Assembly: GCF_035917675.1 (NCBI RefSeq)
Contig: NZ_CP109104.1
Span: 5,952,001-6,016,000, forward strand
From: Streptomyces sp. NBC_01775
GTDB lineage: Bacteria > Actinomycetota > Actinomycetes > Streptomycetales > Streptomycetaceae
Direction of reading: 5' to 3'
DNA: 64,000 bases
A model generated the notes under the pieces. That model did no database searches and was not told where the DNA came from. It saw only the letters and a list, made by a program, of their open reading frames with translations. The translations under genes and the position numbers were made by a program. Of this stretch, positions 9,102 through 16,872 are shown piece by piece (the first letter of the stretch is position 1; every line of letters starts with the position of its first letter).

Positions 9102-9650
9102 TCAGCCGTTGTACGTCTCGATACGGGGGTTCGAGTCCTCCCAGCGGCAGAAGACCGACCAGGTGGAATCCCCGTTGGTGAAGGTCACCCGGATCCAGTG
9201 GGAGTCGTTCCAGACCCGCATGTCCCAGCCCGGGTCGGGCGTCGCGGACACCAGTGTCGCCGAGTCGCTGCCCATGTCGAAGACCGCTCTGCCGCCCGGC
9301 ACCGTCGTGCCCTTCACCGTGCCTGTCGAGGCTGTGGAGGGCGGGGGCGCGGGGCGCGTGGGGGACTTGGAGGGCCTGGGCCCGTCCGTTTCCTTGCCCG
9401 GTTTCCTGGTGGTGCGGGAGGGGCTGGGCGAGGGGGAGCGCGGCCGGGGGCGGTGCGTGGAGGAGGACTGCGGGTCGGCGCGATGGGTGGGCGCGTCGGA
9501 GACGGGCAGCGCGCGCGGCGGGTCGTAGGAGGTGCCGGACAGCACCGTGTGCACGCCGAACCAGGAGATCGCGACGGCGGCGCCGGTGGCCAGCGTCCAC
9601 GCTCCAGCGTGTACCCAGCGCGGGCGCAGGAGTCGTCGGAGGCGGTGCAT
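9102..9650 (-). CDS. single-pass membrane protein, extracytoplasmic C-terminal domain
   Basis: 182 aa from the ATG at 9650. A basic N-terminus (MHRLRRLLRPRW) is followed by one membrane segment (about 15-36, ending SWFGVHTVL), a long Pro/Ser/Arg/Thr linker (45-110) and a compact C-terminal domain with several aromatic residues (GWDMRVWNDSHWIRVTF, TWSVFCRWED). No family recognised. It is transcribed divergently from the response regulator gene, with a 13-bp inverted repeat between them, so it may be a target or an accessory sensor of that two-component system (inference). Confidence 0.75.
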   Translation of the reverse strand: MHRLRRLLRPRWVHAGAWTLATGAAVAISWFGVHTVLSGTSYDPPRALPVSDAPTHRADPQSSSTHRPRPRSPSPSPSRTTRKPGKETDGPRPSKSPTRPAPPPSTASTGTVKGTTVPGGRAVFDMGSDSATLVSATPDPGWDMRVWNDSHWIRVTFTNGDSTWSVFCRWEDSNPRIETYNG

Positions 9651-9662
9651 GCCCCGCAGCCT

Positions 9663-9735
9663 AGGTCCTGTCGTCGCAGTCGCGTTGTCGCCCGGACGGC
9701 GTCGCGGAGCAGGCGGAAATGTGACGACAGGACCT
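9663..9735. promoter_or_regulatory. 13-bp perfect inverted repeat between divergent genes
   Basis: AGGTCCTGTCGTC (9663-9675) and its exact reverse complement (9723-9735) flank 47 bp. The left arm lies 13-25 nt before the membrane-protein start; the right arm covers the expected -35 region of the response-regulator promoter (-10 at 9754-9759). The position suits an operator that controls both promoters by looping, possibly bound by the response regulator itself. Confidence 0.55.
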
Positions 9736-9753
9736 GGATCCCATGGGATGACG

Positions 9754-9759
9754 TACGGT
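9754..9759 (+). promoter_or_regulatory. -10 hexamer, leaderless response-regulator mRNA
   Basis: TACGGT lies exactly 7 nt before the ATG at 9767, and there is no Shine-Dalgarno sequence. This spacing is typical of actinobacterial leaderless transcripts. Confidence 0.5.
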
Positions 9760-9766
9760 GCCGCCC

Positions 9767-10477
9767 ATGGCAAGTGTGCTCGTCGTCGAGGACGACCAGT
9801 TCGTGCGGTCAGCGCTCATCCGGCACCTCACCGAAGCCGCCCACACCGTCCGCAGTGTGGGAACGGCTCTTGAGGCGCTGCGGGAGGTCGCGCAGGTCGG
9901 CTTCGACGTCGTCATCCTCGACCTCGGGCTGCCGGATCTGGACGGCGCGGAGGCGCTGAAGATGCTCCGCGGGATCACCGACGTCCCCGTGATCATCGCC
10001 ACCGCGCGGGACGACGAGACGGAGATCGTCCGGCTGCTCAACGCGGGCGCCGACGACTACTTGGTCAAGCCCTTCTCCGTGGCGCACCTCTCGGCCCGGA
10101 TGGCGGCCGTGCTGCGCCGGACGCGGAGCGCGGAGCCCGGCGAGGGCGGGGGTGACCGGGTTCTGCGGGTCGGCGGGCTCGCCATCGACCCGCTGCGCCG
10201 CCAGGCCGAGTTGGACGGGGTGCTGCTGGATCTGACGCGCAGGGAGTTCGACCTGCTGGCCTTCCTCGCGCGCCGCCCCGGCGTCGTCGTCCCGCGCAGG
10301 GAACTGCTGGCCGAGGTGTGGCAGCAGTCGTACGGGGACGACCAGACCATCGACGTTCATTTGTCATGGCTGCGGCGGAAATTAGGCGAAACCGCCGCCA
10401 GCCCGCGCTATCTGCACACCCTGCGCGGCGTCGGGGTCAAGCTGGAGCCGCCGCGGCAGGACGGTGGGCGCCGATGA
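9767..10477 (+). CDS. OmpR-family response regulator with a TTA codon
   Basis: 236 aa. Receiver domain 1-115: acidic pair D9-D10, phospho-acceptor D52 (VILDLGLPD), T79 and K101 (ADDYLVKPF). The winged-helix DNA-binding domain (about 130-230) has the usual LTRREFDLLAFLARRPG and WLRRKLGE segments. Codon 206 (10382-10384) is TTA in a short run of rare codons (CAT TTG TCA, AAA TTA), so full translation should need the bldA tRNA. The start at 9767 is supported by a -10 box 7 nt upstream. The stop overlaps an ATG that begins a chain of mini-ORFs leading to the kinase. Partner: the histidine kinase immediately downstream. Target unknown; the neighbouring membrane protein and GH18 gene are candidates. 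Confidence 0.93.
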   Translation: MASVLVVEDDQFVRSALIRHLTEAAHTVRSVGTALEALREVAQVGFDVVILDLGLPDLDGAEALKMLRGITDVPVIIATARDDETEIVRLLNAGADDYLVKPFSVAHLSARMAAVLRRTRSAEPGEGGGDRVLRVGGLAIDPLRRQAELDGVLLDLTRREFDLLAFLARRPGVVVPRRELLAEVWQQSYGDDQTIDVHLSWLRRKLGETAASPRYLHTLRGVGVKLEPPRQDGGRR

Positions 10478-10526
10478 GAGGCGGCTCCCCGAGAGGCGGC
10501 TCCCGATGAGAGGCGGGACTCGATGA
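10474..10526 (+). other. two mini-ORFs linked by ATGA overlaps between regulator and kinase
   Basis: An ATG at 10474 overlaps the regulator stop and opens an 11-codon ORF (MRGGSPRGGSR). Its TGA (10507-10509) overlaps an ATG at 10506, which opens a 6-codon ORF (MRGGTR). Its TGA (10524-10526) overlaps the kinase ATG at 10523. The block is built from three copies of GAGAGGCGG (10476, 10491 and 10508), i.e. a duplicated gene junction that kept translational coupling. Purine-rich GAGAGG can act as a ribosome-binding site for each start. Confidence 0.6.
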
Positions 10527-11932
10527 GATGGGCGCTGGTGAAGGTCTGTCTCGCCGTGACGGTGATGGTGGTCGTGGCCTTCGCCATTCCGCTGGCGCTG
10601 GTCGTCAAGGAGACCGCGCGCGACCGGGCGTTCGCCAACGCCGAGCGGCAGGCCTCCGCCATCGGCCCGGCCCTCGCGATCACCACCGACCGGCGCGAAC
10701 TCCAGCGCGCCGTCGCCATCACCCAGGCCGGTGCCCACGGCAGGGTCGCCGTCCATGTGCCCGCCACCCGGGGTGAGGACCGGCGCGGCAAGGGCCACGA
10801 CGAGCTGCGCGTGGGCCGCTCCCGCGCGCCCCACGAGCGCCTGACGACCGCACAACGGCGCGGCCGGGCCTCGACCGTGAGCGTGGAGGGCGGCTTCGCG
10901 CTGCTGCGGCCGACGGCCGTGGCGGGCGGGAAGGTCGCGGTCGTGGAGATCTTCGTGCCCGACACGGAGGTCACCAACGGCGTCGGCACCTCCTGGGGGG
11001 TGCTCGCCGCCGTCGGGGTCGCGCTGATCGTCGGCTCCGTCGCGATCGCCGACCGGCTCGGCACCCGGATGGTGCGCCCGGCAGAACGGCTCGCCGGCGC
11101 CGCGCACGCCCTGGGCGAGGGCAAGCTGGGGGTGCGGGTGCCCGAGGAGGGGCCGACCGAACTGCGCTCGGCAGCCACCGCGTTCAACTCCATGGCCGAC
11201 CAGGTCGTCCAGCTCCTGGCCAACGAGCGCGAGCTGGCGGCCGACCTCTCGCACCGGCTGCGCACCCCGCTGACCGTCCTCCGGCTCAACACCGCCTCGC
11301 TCGGCGACGGCGACGCCGCCGATCAGACGCGCGAGGCCGTCGCCCAGCTGGAGGGCGAGGTGGACACCATCATCCGCACCGCGCGCGAGCAGCGGGCCCA
11401 GTCGCCGGGCGCCACGGCCACCACCGCCTCGGACGCGGCCGAGGTGATACGGGAGCGGATGCGGTTCTGGTCCGCGCTCGCCGAGGACGAGGGGCGCGAG
11501 GCGCGGGTCGCGGGCGTCGAGCGCCCGGTACGGGTGCCCGTCGCGCGGGCCGAACTGGCCGCCGCCGTCGACGCGATGCTCGGCAACGTCTTCCGGCACA
11601 CCCCCGAGGGCACCGCCTTCTCCGTCGACGTGCACAGCGGCGGCCCCGCCAGCCAGGCCGTCATCGTGCTGGTCTCCGACGCCGGGCCCGGCATCGGAGA
11701 CCCGGCCACCGCGCTGCGCCGGGGCCACGGCGACGGCGGGCCCGGCTCCACGGGGCTCGGTCTGGACATCGTGCGCCGCGTCGCGGAGTCGACGGGAGGC
11801 GACGTACGGCTGGGGCGCTCGATCCTCGGCGGTACGGAGGTGCGGGTGTGGCTGGCCTTGCAGGATGGGACGCGTGAGCATGGCGGGGGCCGGGTGAGCC
11901 ACCGCGTGCGACGGCGCGGCAAGCGCGTCTGA
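10523..11932 (+). CDS. membrane sensor histidine kinase
   Basis: 469 aa. TM1 (about 7-27), an extracytoplasmic sensor region (28-150), TM2 (about 155-178), HAMP (about 180-230), an H-box with phospho-acceptor H244 (DLSHRLRTPLTVL), an N-box in a degenerate form (MLGNVFRHTPEG), G1 DAGPGIGD and G2 GSTGLGLDIV. Partner of the OmpR-type regulator. The sensor domain contains an Arg/Lys/His-rich stretch (EDRRGKGHDELRVGRSRAPH) that could bind anions or polymers. Translation start at 10523 is coupled through the upstream mini-ORF chain. The GH18 gene follows 190 bp downstream with its own promoter region. Confidence 0.93.
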   Translation: MRWALVKVCLAVTVMVVVAFAIPLALVVKETARDRAFANAERQASAIGPALAITTDRRELQRAVAITQAGAHGRVAVHVPATRGEDRRGKGHDELRVGRSRAPHERLTTAQRRGRASTVSVEGGFALLRPTAVAGGKVAVVEIFVPDTEVTNGVGTSWGVLAAVGVALIVGSVAIADRLGTRMVRPAERLAGAAHALGEGKLGVRVPEEGPTELRSAATAFNSMADQVVQLLANERELAADLSHRLRTPLTVLRLNTASLGDGDAADQTREAVAQLEGEVDTIIRTAREQRAQSPGATATTASDAAEVIRERMRFWSALAEDEGREARVAGVERPVRVPVARAELAAAVDAMLGNVFRHTPEGTAFSVDVHSGGPASQAVIVLVSDAGPGIGDPATALRRGHGDGGPGSTGLGLDIVRRVAESTGGDVRLGRSILGGTEVRVWLALQDGTREHGGGRVSHRVRRRGKRV

Positions 11933-12007
11933 ACGACCGCCGGAGGCTCCCGGGGAAGGTCCCGTGGGCGCCTGCGGGGGCCGCTGTCTCAGGGGGCCCT
12001 TTCCGCT

Positions 12008-12053
12008 CCCTTAAGAGACCCATAAGGACGCCAACGGCCGTCTGGATTAAGGG
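12008..12053. promoter_or_regulatory. CCCTTAA...TTAAGGG inverted repeat upstream of GH18 gene
   Basis: Seven-bp arms (12008-12014, 12047-12053) with an extra ATAAGG between them form an AT-rich island in very GC-rich DNA, 70-115 nt before the GH18 start. It may be an activator site; a candidate target of the adjacent two-component system. Confidence 0.35.
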
Positions 12054-12122
12054 ATTTGCCCGTTTCTCTGGCAGTAGCGTGCTGCTCGATCCCGTCCCCC
12101 CACAGATCGAGGCACCAAAGCC

Positions 12123-13154
12123 ATGACGAACACAGCAGGCCACCGTCGTCGTACGAGCCGCGGCGCGAAGCTGACCATGGGCGCGGCGGCGACGGCCCTC
12201 GTAGCAGGTGGCGGCTTCCTGCTCGCGGGCAACGCCACAGCGGGTGAGGAGGCCGCCCCCAAGGCGCAGGGCACCCCCTTCGCCCCGTACGTCGACACCT
12301 CGCTCCAGCCCTCCTACGACCTGCTCAAGAGCTCCGAGAAGAGCGGGGTCAAGGAGTACAACCTGGCCTTCGTCACCAGCGGCGGCGGCTGCGCCCCCAA
12401 GTGGGGCGGCAACCAGGAGCTGTCGGAGAACCCCGTGGCGAAGCAGATCCCCGACCTGCGCGCCAAGGGCGGCGACGTACGGGTCTCCTTCGGCGGCGCC
12501 AACGGCTCCGAGCTCGGCCTGGTCTGCAACTCGGCCGACGAACTGGCCAAGGCGTACGGCAAGGTCATCGACACCTTCGACCTCAAGAAGATCGACCTGG
12601 ACATCGAGGGCGCCGCGCTCCCCAACACCAAGGCGAACGAGATGCGGGCCCAGGCCATCGCCTCGCTCCAGAAGAGCCACGAGGGCCTGGACGTCTCGTA
12701 CACCCTGCCGGTCATGCCCGAGGGCCTCACCCAGCCCGGCGTCGCCCTCCTGGAGAACGCCAAGAAGAACGGCGTCAACGTCTCGGCCGTCAACATCATG
12801 GCCATGGACTACGGCGCCTCCTACAACGGCGACATGGGCGAGTACGCCACCCAGGCCGCCACCGCCACCCACAAGCAGGTCCAGACCGCCCTCGGCCTCG
12901 ACGAGGCCAAGGCGTGGAAGGCCCTGGCCATCACCCCGATGATCGGTGTCAACGACGTCGCGGTCGAGGTCTTCAAGCCGGACGACGCCAAGCAGGTCAA
13001 GGAGTTCGCCGACAAGAACGGCATGGGCTGGGTCTCCATGTGGTCCGGCACCCGCGACAAGGCGTGCCCCGGCGGCCCCAAGGACCAGGCCGACCCGACC
13101 TGTTCCAGCATCGAGCAGGGTGAGTTCGACTTCTCCAAGGCGTTCGTGGGCTGA
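12123..13154 (+). CDS. secreted GH18 chitinase-like protein
   Basis: 343 aa with an export signal (basic n-region, hydrophobic segment about 17-38, likely cleavage after NATA). The mature protein is one GH18 TIM barrel. The active-site strand reads KKIDLDIEG: the DxDxE core (D158, D160, E162) is intact, but the first DG of the usual DGxDxDxE is replaced by K155-K156. Other barrel motifs are present (VSFGGANG, MAMDYG). There is no separate chitin-binding domain. The start is supported by GAGG upstream. Expected role: hydrolysis of chitin or another GlcNAc polymer outside the cell; a non-catalytic or transglycosylating role is possible given the altered motif. A strong hairpin follows the gene. 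Confidence 0.85.
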   Translation: MTNTAGHRRRTSRGAKLTMGAAATALVAGGGFLLAGNATAGEEAAPKAQGTPFAPYVDTSLQPSYDLLKSSEKSGVKEYNLAFVTSGGGCAPKWGGNQELSENPVAKQIPDLRAKGGDVRVSFGGANGSELGLVCNSADELAKAYGKVIDTFDLKKIDLDIEGAALPNTKANEMRAQAIASLQKSHEGLDVSYTLPVMPEGLTQPGVALLENAKKNGVNVSAVNIMAMDYGASYNGDMGEYATQAATATHKQVQTALGLDEAKAWKALAITPMIGVNDVAVEVFKPDDAKQVKEFADKNGMGWVSMWSGTRDKACPGGPKDQADPTCSSIEQGEFDFSKAFVG

Positions 13155-13165
13155 CCACGTTCGCC

Positions 13166-13206
13166 CCCGGCCGGATTCCTCCCTCCCCGTGCGGAATCCG
13201 GCCGGG
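13166..13206 (+). terminator. hairpin terminator after GH18 gene
   Basis: Perfect 14-bp stem (13166-13179 with 13193-13206), 13-nt loop, 12 nt after the stop. No U-tract follows, as is usual in streptomycetes. Confidence 0.7.
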
Positions 13207-13380
13207 CCGCCCGTCACAACTTCAGACATGACCTCCCCCAGTCCCTTCCCCAGGGACCTGACGGCCCGGCAGCAGCCACCGGTCCGTCCTCCCGGCCGGT
13301 GAGCACCCACCGGCCCGGCAGGCGGGGCGCGACGGACCTTCCACACCCCCCACACCCGTCGCGCCCCGCCTTCCCCGTCT

Positions 13381-13438
13381 CCCGGACCTGACCGTCTCCC
13401 GGACCTGACCGTTTCCCGGACCTGGCCGTCAGCCGTCA
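13381..13438. repeat. 17-bp and 7-bp tandem repeats at the bglC 3' end
   Basis: Three 17-bp units (13381-13397, 13398-13414, 13415-13431) directly follow bglC in its direction of transcription. A 7-bp duplication (13425-13431, 13432-13438) includes the bglC stop codon. Confidence 0.85.
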
Positions 13439-14905
13439 GCCCGCGTCCGGCAGCCTGCCGCCCGCCGCGACCCGCGCGTACCACAGCGCGCTCGCCTTGG
13501 GCGTACGGCGCTGGGTGGCGAAGTCCACGTGTACGGCTCCGAAGCGCCGGCTGTATCCGTACGCCCACTCGAAGTTGTCCAGCAGCGACCACAGAAAGTA
13601 GCCCCGCACATCGGCGCCCTGGGACATCGCCTTGTGCACGGCGGTGAAGTGCTGCCGCAGATAGGCGATCCGGCGCGGGTCGTGCACCAGACCGTCCGCA
13701 CCGGGGACGTCCTCGTAGGCGGCGCCGTTCTCGGTGACGTACAGCGCCAGGTCCGGCGCCTCACGGTGGTGGCGCAGCAGCAGCTCCGTCAGGCCCTCCG
13801 GGTCGACGGTCCAGCCCATGGCCGTGCGCTCGCCCGCCGCCTGGTGGAAGGAGACGTGCTCGGAGCCGGGCCAGGGCGAGTGCTCGCTCGCACCGTGTCC
13901 GTCGTCCCGCACCGGCTGGGCCCCTTCGGCTTCCGGGTCGGGGCCGGAGACCAGCGCCGGGGTGTAGTAGTTGAGCCCGAGCGCGTCCAGGGGCTGGTGG
14001 ATGGCGGCCAGATCGCCGTCGCGCACACAGCTCCAGTCGGTCAGGTGCGCGGTGTCGGCGAGCAGGTCCTCGTCGTAGACACCGTGCAGCATGGGCCCGC
14101 TGAAGACGCGGTTGGCCAGCGCGTCGATCCTGCGCGCCGCGTCCCGGTCGGCAGCCGAGTCCGAACGGGGCCGCACGGCCGCCGTGTTGAGGCTCACCAT
14201 CAGCTGGGCCCCCGGCACCGCGGCGCGCACCGCCTGGGCCGCCAGACCGTGCCCGAGGTTGAGGTGGTGCGCCGCGTGCAGCGCTGCCACCGGATCCGTA
14301 CGCCCCGGCGCGTGCACCCCCGAGCCGTAGCCGAGAAAGGCGCTGCACCACGGCTCGTTGAGGGTCGTCCACTGCTGCACACGGTCGCCCAGCGCCTCGG
14401 CCACCAGGTGCGCGTACTCCGCGAAGCGGTAGGCGGTCTCGCGCGCGGGCCAGCCGCCGCCCGGGCCCTGCTCCAGCGCTTGGGGCAGGTCCCAGTGGTA
14501 GAGGGTGAGGAACGGGGTGATGCCGTGCGAGAGCAGCTCGTCGGTCAGCGCGCGGTAGAAGTCCAGTCCGCGCTGGTCGGCCTTGCCGCGTCCGGAGGGC
14601 TGGACGCGCGGCCAGGAGACGGAGAAGCGGTAGGCGGTGAGGCCGAGCGCTCCCATGAGGGCCACGTCCTCGCGGAACCGGTGGTAGTGGTCGCACGCCA
14701 GGTCGCCGGTGTCGCCGCCGTGCACCTTGCCCGGTGTGTGGGCGAACGTGTCCCAGATCGAGGGCGTACGCCCGTCCTCGTCCGCGGCGCCCTCGACCTG
14801 GTACGCGGCGGTGGCCGTGCCCCACAGGAAGCCCCGCGGGAAGCGCACCTCGCCCGCTGGAGCCGTCACCCGGTCGGTGGCCCTGGCTTGGTCCTGAACT
14901 GTCAT
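13436..14905 (-). CDS. bglC: GH1 beta-glucosidase (BglC-type)
   Basis: 489 aa, the usual length for GH1. Acid/base glutamate E184 (TLNEPWC) and nucleophile E392 (YVTENGA) are present, as are the N-terminal [15 protein letters not shown] and C-terminal [13 protein letters not shown] motifs. No signal peptide, so it acts in the cytoplasm and splits imported cellobiose and cello-oligosaccharides into glucose. It is the last gene of the cebEFG-bglC group, 103 nt after cebG, with a CebR-like box over its ribosome-binding region (14905-14918) and a hairpin plus C-rich tract before it. Those features suggest it can be expressed separately from the transporter genes. Confidence 0.93.
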   Translation of the reverse strand: MTVQDQARATDRVTAPAGEVRFPRGFLWGTATAAYQVEGAADEDGRTPSIWDTFAHTPGKVHGGDTGDLACDHYHRFREDVALMGALGLTAYRFSVSWPRVQPSGRGKADQRGLDFYRALTDELLSHGITPFLTLYHWDLPQALEQGPGGGWPARETAYRFAEYAHLVAEALGDRVQQWTTLNEPWCSAFLGYGSGVHAPGRTDPVAALHAAHHLNLGHGLAAQAVRAAVPGAQLMVSLNTAAVRPRSDSAADRDAARRIDALANRVFSGPMLHGVYDEDLLADTAHLTDWSCVRDGDLAAIHQPLDALGLNYYTPALVSGPDPEAEGAQPVRDDGHGASEHSPWPGSEHVSFHQAAGERTAMGWTVDPEGLTELLLRHHREAPDLALYVTENGAAYEDVPGADGLVHDPRRIAYLRQHFTAVHKAMSQGADVRGYFLWSLLDNFEWAYGYSRRFGAVHVDFATQRRTPKASALWYARVAAGGRLPDAG

Positions 14906-14918
14906 GGAACCGCTCCCA
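14905..14918. promoter_or_regulatory. degenerate CebR box at the bglC start
   Basis: TGGAACCGCTCCCA differs at two positions from the perfect box TGGGAGCGCTCCCA found upstream of cebE. It overlaps the bglC start codon and leader, where a bound repressor would block transcription of bglC alone. Confidence 0.65.
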
Positions 14919-15001
14919 ATTGTGTGCAGGAGGAAGGAAGGAGGAGAGGGGAGAAGGGAAGAGGGGAAAGCGGGGGCGGAAGGCAGGGGGCAGGAGGGAG
15001 A
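14919..15001 (-). other. C-rich, G-poor transcript leader between cebG and bglC
   Basis: Read on the minus strand, this stretch is almost purely C and T with very few G. RNA of that composition is the known signature of a Rho-loading (rut) region. Following the cebG stop hairpin, it could end most transcripts before bglC. Confidence 0.45.
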
Positions 15002-15026
15002 GGAGCGGTCAGCCCTTGACCGCTCC
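15002..15026 (-). terminator. hairpin overlapping the cebG stop
   Basis: Ten-bp perfect arms (GGAGCGGTCA, 15002-15011, and 15017-15026) with a 5-nt loop span the last codons and stop of cebG. It is likely an attenuator or 3'-end stabiliser for the cebEFG mRNA. Confidence 0.6.
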
Positions 15027-15842
15027 CTGCATGATGCCCCCCACGATCTGCCTGCCGAACACCGCGAAGGCGACCAGCAGCGGCAGCGTCCCCAGCAGCG
15101 CGCCGGCCATGATCACGGACTGGTCCGGCACCTGGCCCTGGCCGAGCCCGGTGAGCGCCACCTGGACGGTCGGGTTTTCCTGGGTGAGGGCGATGATCGG
15201 CCAGAAGAACTCGTTCCAGGCCATCACGAACGTCAGCATCCCCAGCACCGCCATCGCGGGCCGCGCCGCGGGGAAGACCACGTGCCACATCACGCGCAGG
15301 CTGTGGGCCCCGTCCACCCGTGCCGCCTCGATCAGCTCGGTCGGCAAGGCGCTGATCAGGTACTGCCGCATGAAGAACACCCCGAAGGCGCTCACCAGCA
15401 TCGGGAGGATCACCGCCTGGAGCTGGTTGGCCCACTCCAGCTTCGCCATCGCCATGAACAGCGGGACGACGCTGAGCTGGGGCGGCACCATCATCGTGCC
15501 GATCACCACCACCAGCAGGAGGTTCCGCCCCCGGAAGCGCAGCTTGGCGAAGGCGAACCCGGCCAGCGTGGCGAACACCACCGTGCCGAGGGAGATGGTG
15601 CCCGCCACGAACACCGTGTTGAACAGCGCCTTCCCCACGTTCGCGTCGCGCCAGGCGACCTCCAGGTTGTGCCCCAGGTTGCCGCCGAACCAGAACGGCG
15701 GGGGAGTGCTGGCCAGCCGCGAGTTGTCCCGCGAGGCCGCGATCGCCGTCCACACCAGCGGGAGCAGCGAGCCGAGCGTGAACACGAGGAGCACGGCGTG
15801 GCTGAACCACCCGCCCCGTAAGTGCTTGCGCACCGTCGTCAC
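15009..15842 (-). CDS. cebG: cellobiose ABC permease CebG, with TTA codon
   Basis: 277 aa from the GTG at 15842 (GAGG 5 nt upstream, inside the cebF stop region). Six predicted membrane segments; the permease EAA loop reads [20 protein letters not shown]. CebG with CebF forms the membrane channel of the cellobiose/cellotriose importer fed by lipoprotein CebE; the ATPase (MsiK in Streptomyces) is not in this window. Codon 8 is TTA (complement of 15819-15821), so translation should depend on bldA tRNA. It starts 7 nt after cebF and is probably coupled. Confidence 0.92.
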   Translation of the reverse strand: MTTVRKHLRGGWFSHAVLLVFTLGSLLPLVWTAIAASRDNSRLASTPPPFWFGGNLGHNLEVAWRDANVGKALFNTVFVAGTISLGTVVFATLAGFAFAKLRFRGRNLLLVVVIGTMMVPPQLSVVPLFMAMAKLEWANQLQAVILPMLVSAFGVFFMRQYLISALPTELIEAARVDGAHSLRVMWHVVFPAARPAMAVLGMLTFVMAWNEFFWPIIALTQENPTVQVALTGLGQGQVPDQSVIMAGALLGTLPLLVAFAVFGRQIVGGIMQGAVKG

Positions 15843-15849
15843 CGTCCCC

Positions 15850-16872
15850 TCAGTGGCTCTTGTTCAGCCGTCGGGTGATCAGCCAGTAGACGAGGCCGAC
15901 CACGATCAGAATCAGGAACATCGCCCAGGCCACCGCCGCCGCCCGGCCCAGATGGAAGGCGAACCAGCCCTGCTCGTACAGATAGAGCCCCAGGGTCTGG
16001 AACTGGTGCGAGCCGCCGCCGGTCTGCGAACCTCCGAACAGCAGTGGCTCCCCGAACAGTTGGGTGGCTCCGATGGTGGAGACCACGATCGTGAACAGGA
16101 TCGTCGGCCGCAGCGAGGGCACGGTGACATGCAGGAACTGCTGCCACCGCGAGGCTCCGTCCAGCTCGGCCGACTCGTACAGGTCCTCGGGCACGGCCTG
16201 CATGGCGGCCAGGTAGATCAGCGTGTTGTAGCCGGTCCACCGCCAGATGACGATGCTGGAGACGGCGAACTGCGAACTCCACGTGCCGTTCTCCCAGTCC
16301 ACCGGGTCCAGCCCCACGAGCTGGAGGGCCCAGTTGACCATTCCGTAGTCGCGCCCGTAGAGCATCGCGAAGATCAGCGTGGCCGCGGCGACGGAGGTGG
16401 CGTACGGCGTCAGGAGCGCCACCCGGAAGAAGGCGCTGCCGCGCAGCCGGTAGTGCAGCAGATGCGCCAGACCCAGCGCCATCAGCAGCTGCGGAACGGT
16501 GGAGATGACGCCGATGGTGAAGGTGTTGCGCAGCGCGTTCCAGAAGAACTCGTCCTCCAGCAGCCGCGTGTAGTTGTGCAGCCCGGCCCACTCCATCTCG
16601 GTCGGCCGGTGCAGCGAGACCTTGTGCAGCGAGGCCCAGCCCGTGTAGAGCAGCGGGAAGAGGCCGAAGGCGGTGAAGAAGACGAAGAACGGCGCGACGA
16701 AGGCGTAGGGGCTCCAGCGTGCGTCCCACCGGTGCAGCCGCCCCGCGCGCGCGGCGCCTCCTCCGCCGGGGCCCGCGCCCTTCCGCGAGCCCGGCCGGCG
16801 GCGCCAACCGCTCCGGGGGCTGCCCGCCCCGGAGCCGTCGGCCCGCTTCTCCTCAGTCCTCAGCAGCGTCAT
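15850..16872 (-). CDS. cebF: cellobiose ABC permease CebF
   Basis: 340 aa from the ATG at 16872, overlapping cebE by 20 nt. A cytoplasmic Arg/Gly-rich N-terminus of about 50 residues precedes six membrane segments; the EAA loop is ESAELDGASRWQQFLHVTVP. It belongs to the MalF-like sugar permease family. With CebG it forms the transmembrane part of the cello-oligosaccharide importer. Unlike cebE and cebG it contains no TTA codon. Confidence 0.92.
   Translation of the reverse strand: MTLLRTEEKRADGSGAGSPRSGWRRRPGSRKGAGPGGGGAARAGRLHRWDARWSPYAFVAPFFVFFTAFGLFPLLYTGWASLHKVSLHRPTEMEWAGLHNYTRLLEDEFFWNALRNTFTIGVISTVPQLLMALGLAHLLHYRLRGSAFFRVALLTPYATSVAAATLIFAMLYGRDYGMVNWALQLVGLDPVDWENGTWSSQFAVSSIVIWRWTGYNTLIYLAAMQAVPEDLYESAELDGASRWQQFLHVTVPSLRPTILFTIVVSTIGATQLFGEPLLFGGSQTGGGSHQFQTLGLYLYEQGWFAFHLGRAAAVAWAMFLILIVVGLVYWLITRRLNKSH

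Noticed and set aside
9767..13154. ChiS/ChiR-type chitinase two-component system
   Set aside because: The regulator here is OmpR-type with a winged helix, whereas ChiR is LuxR/NarL-type, so it is not the known pair despite its proximity to GH18.
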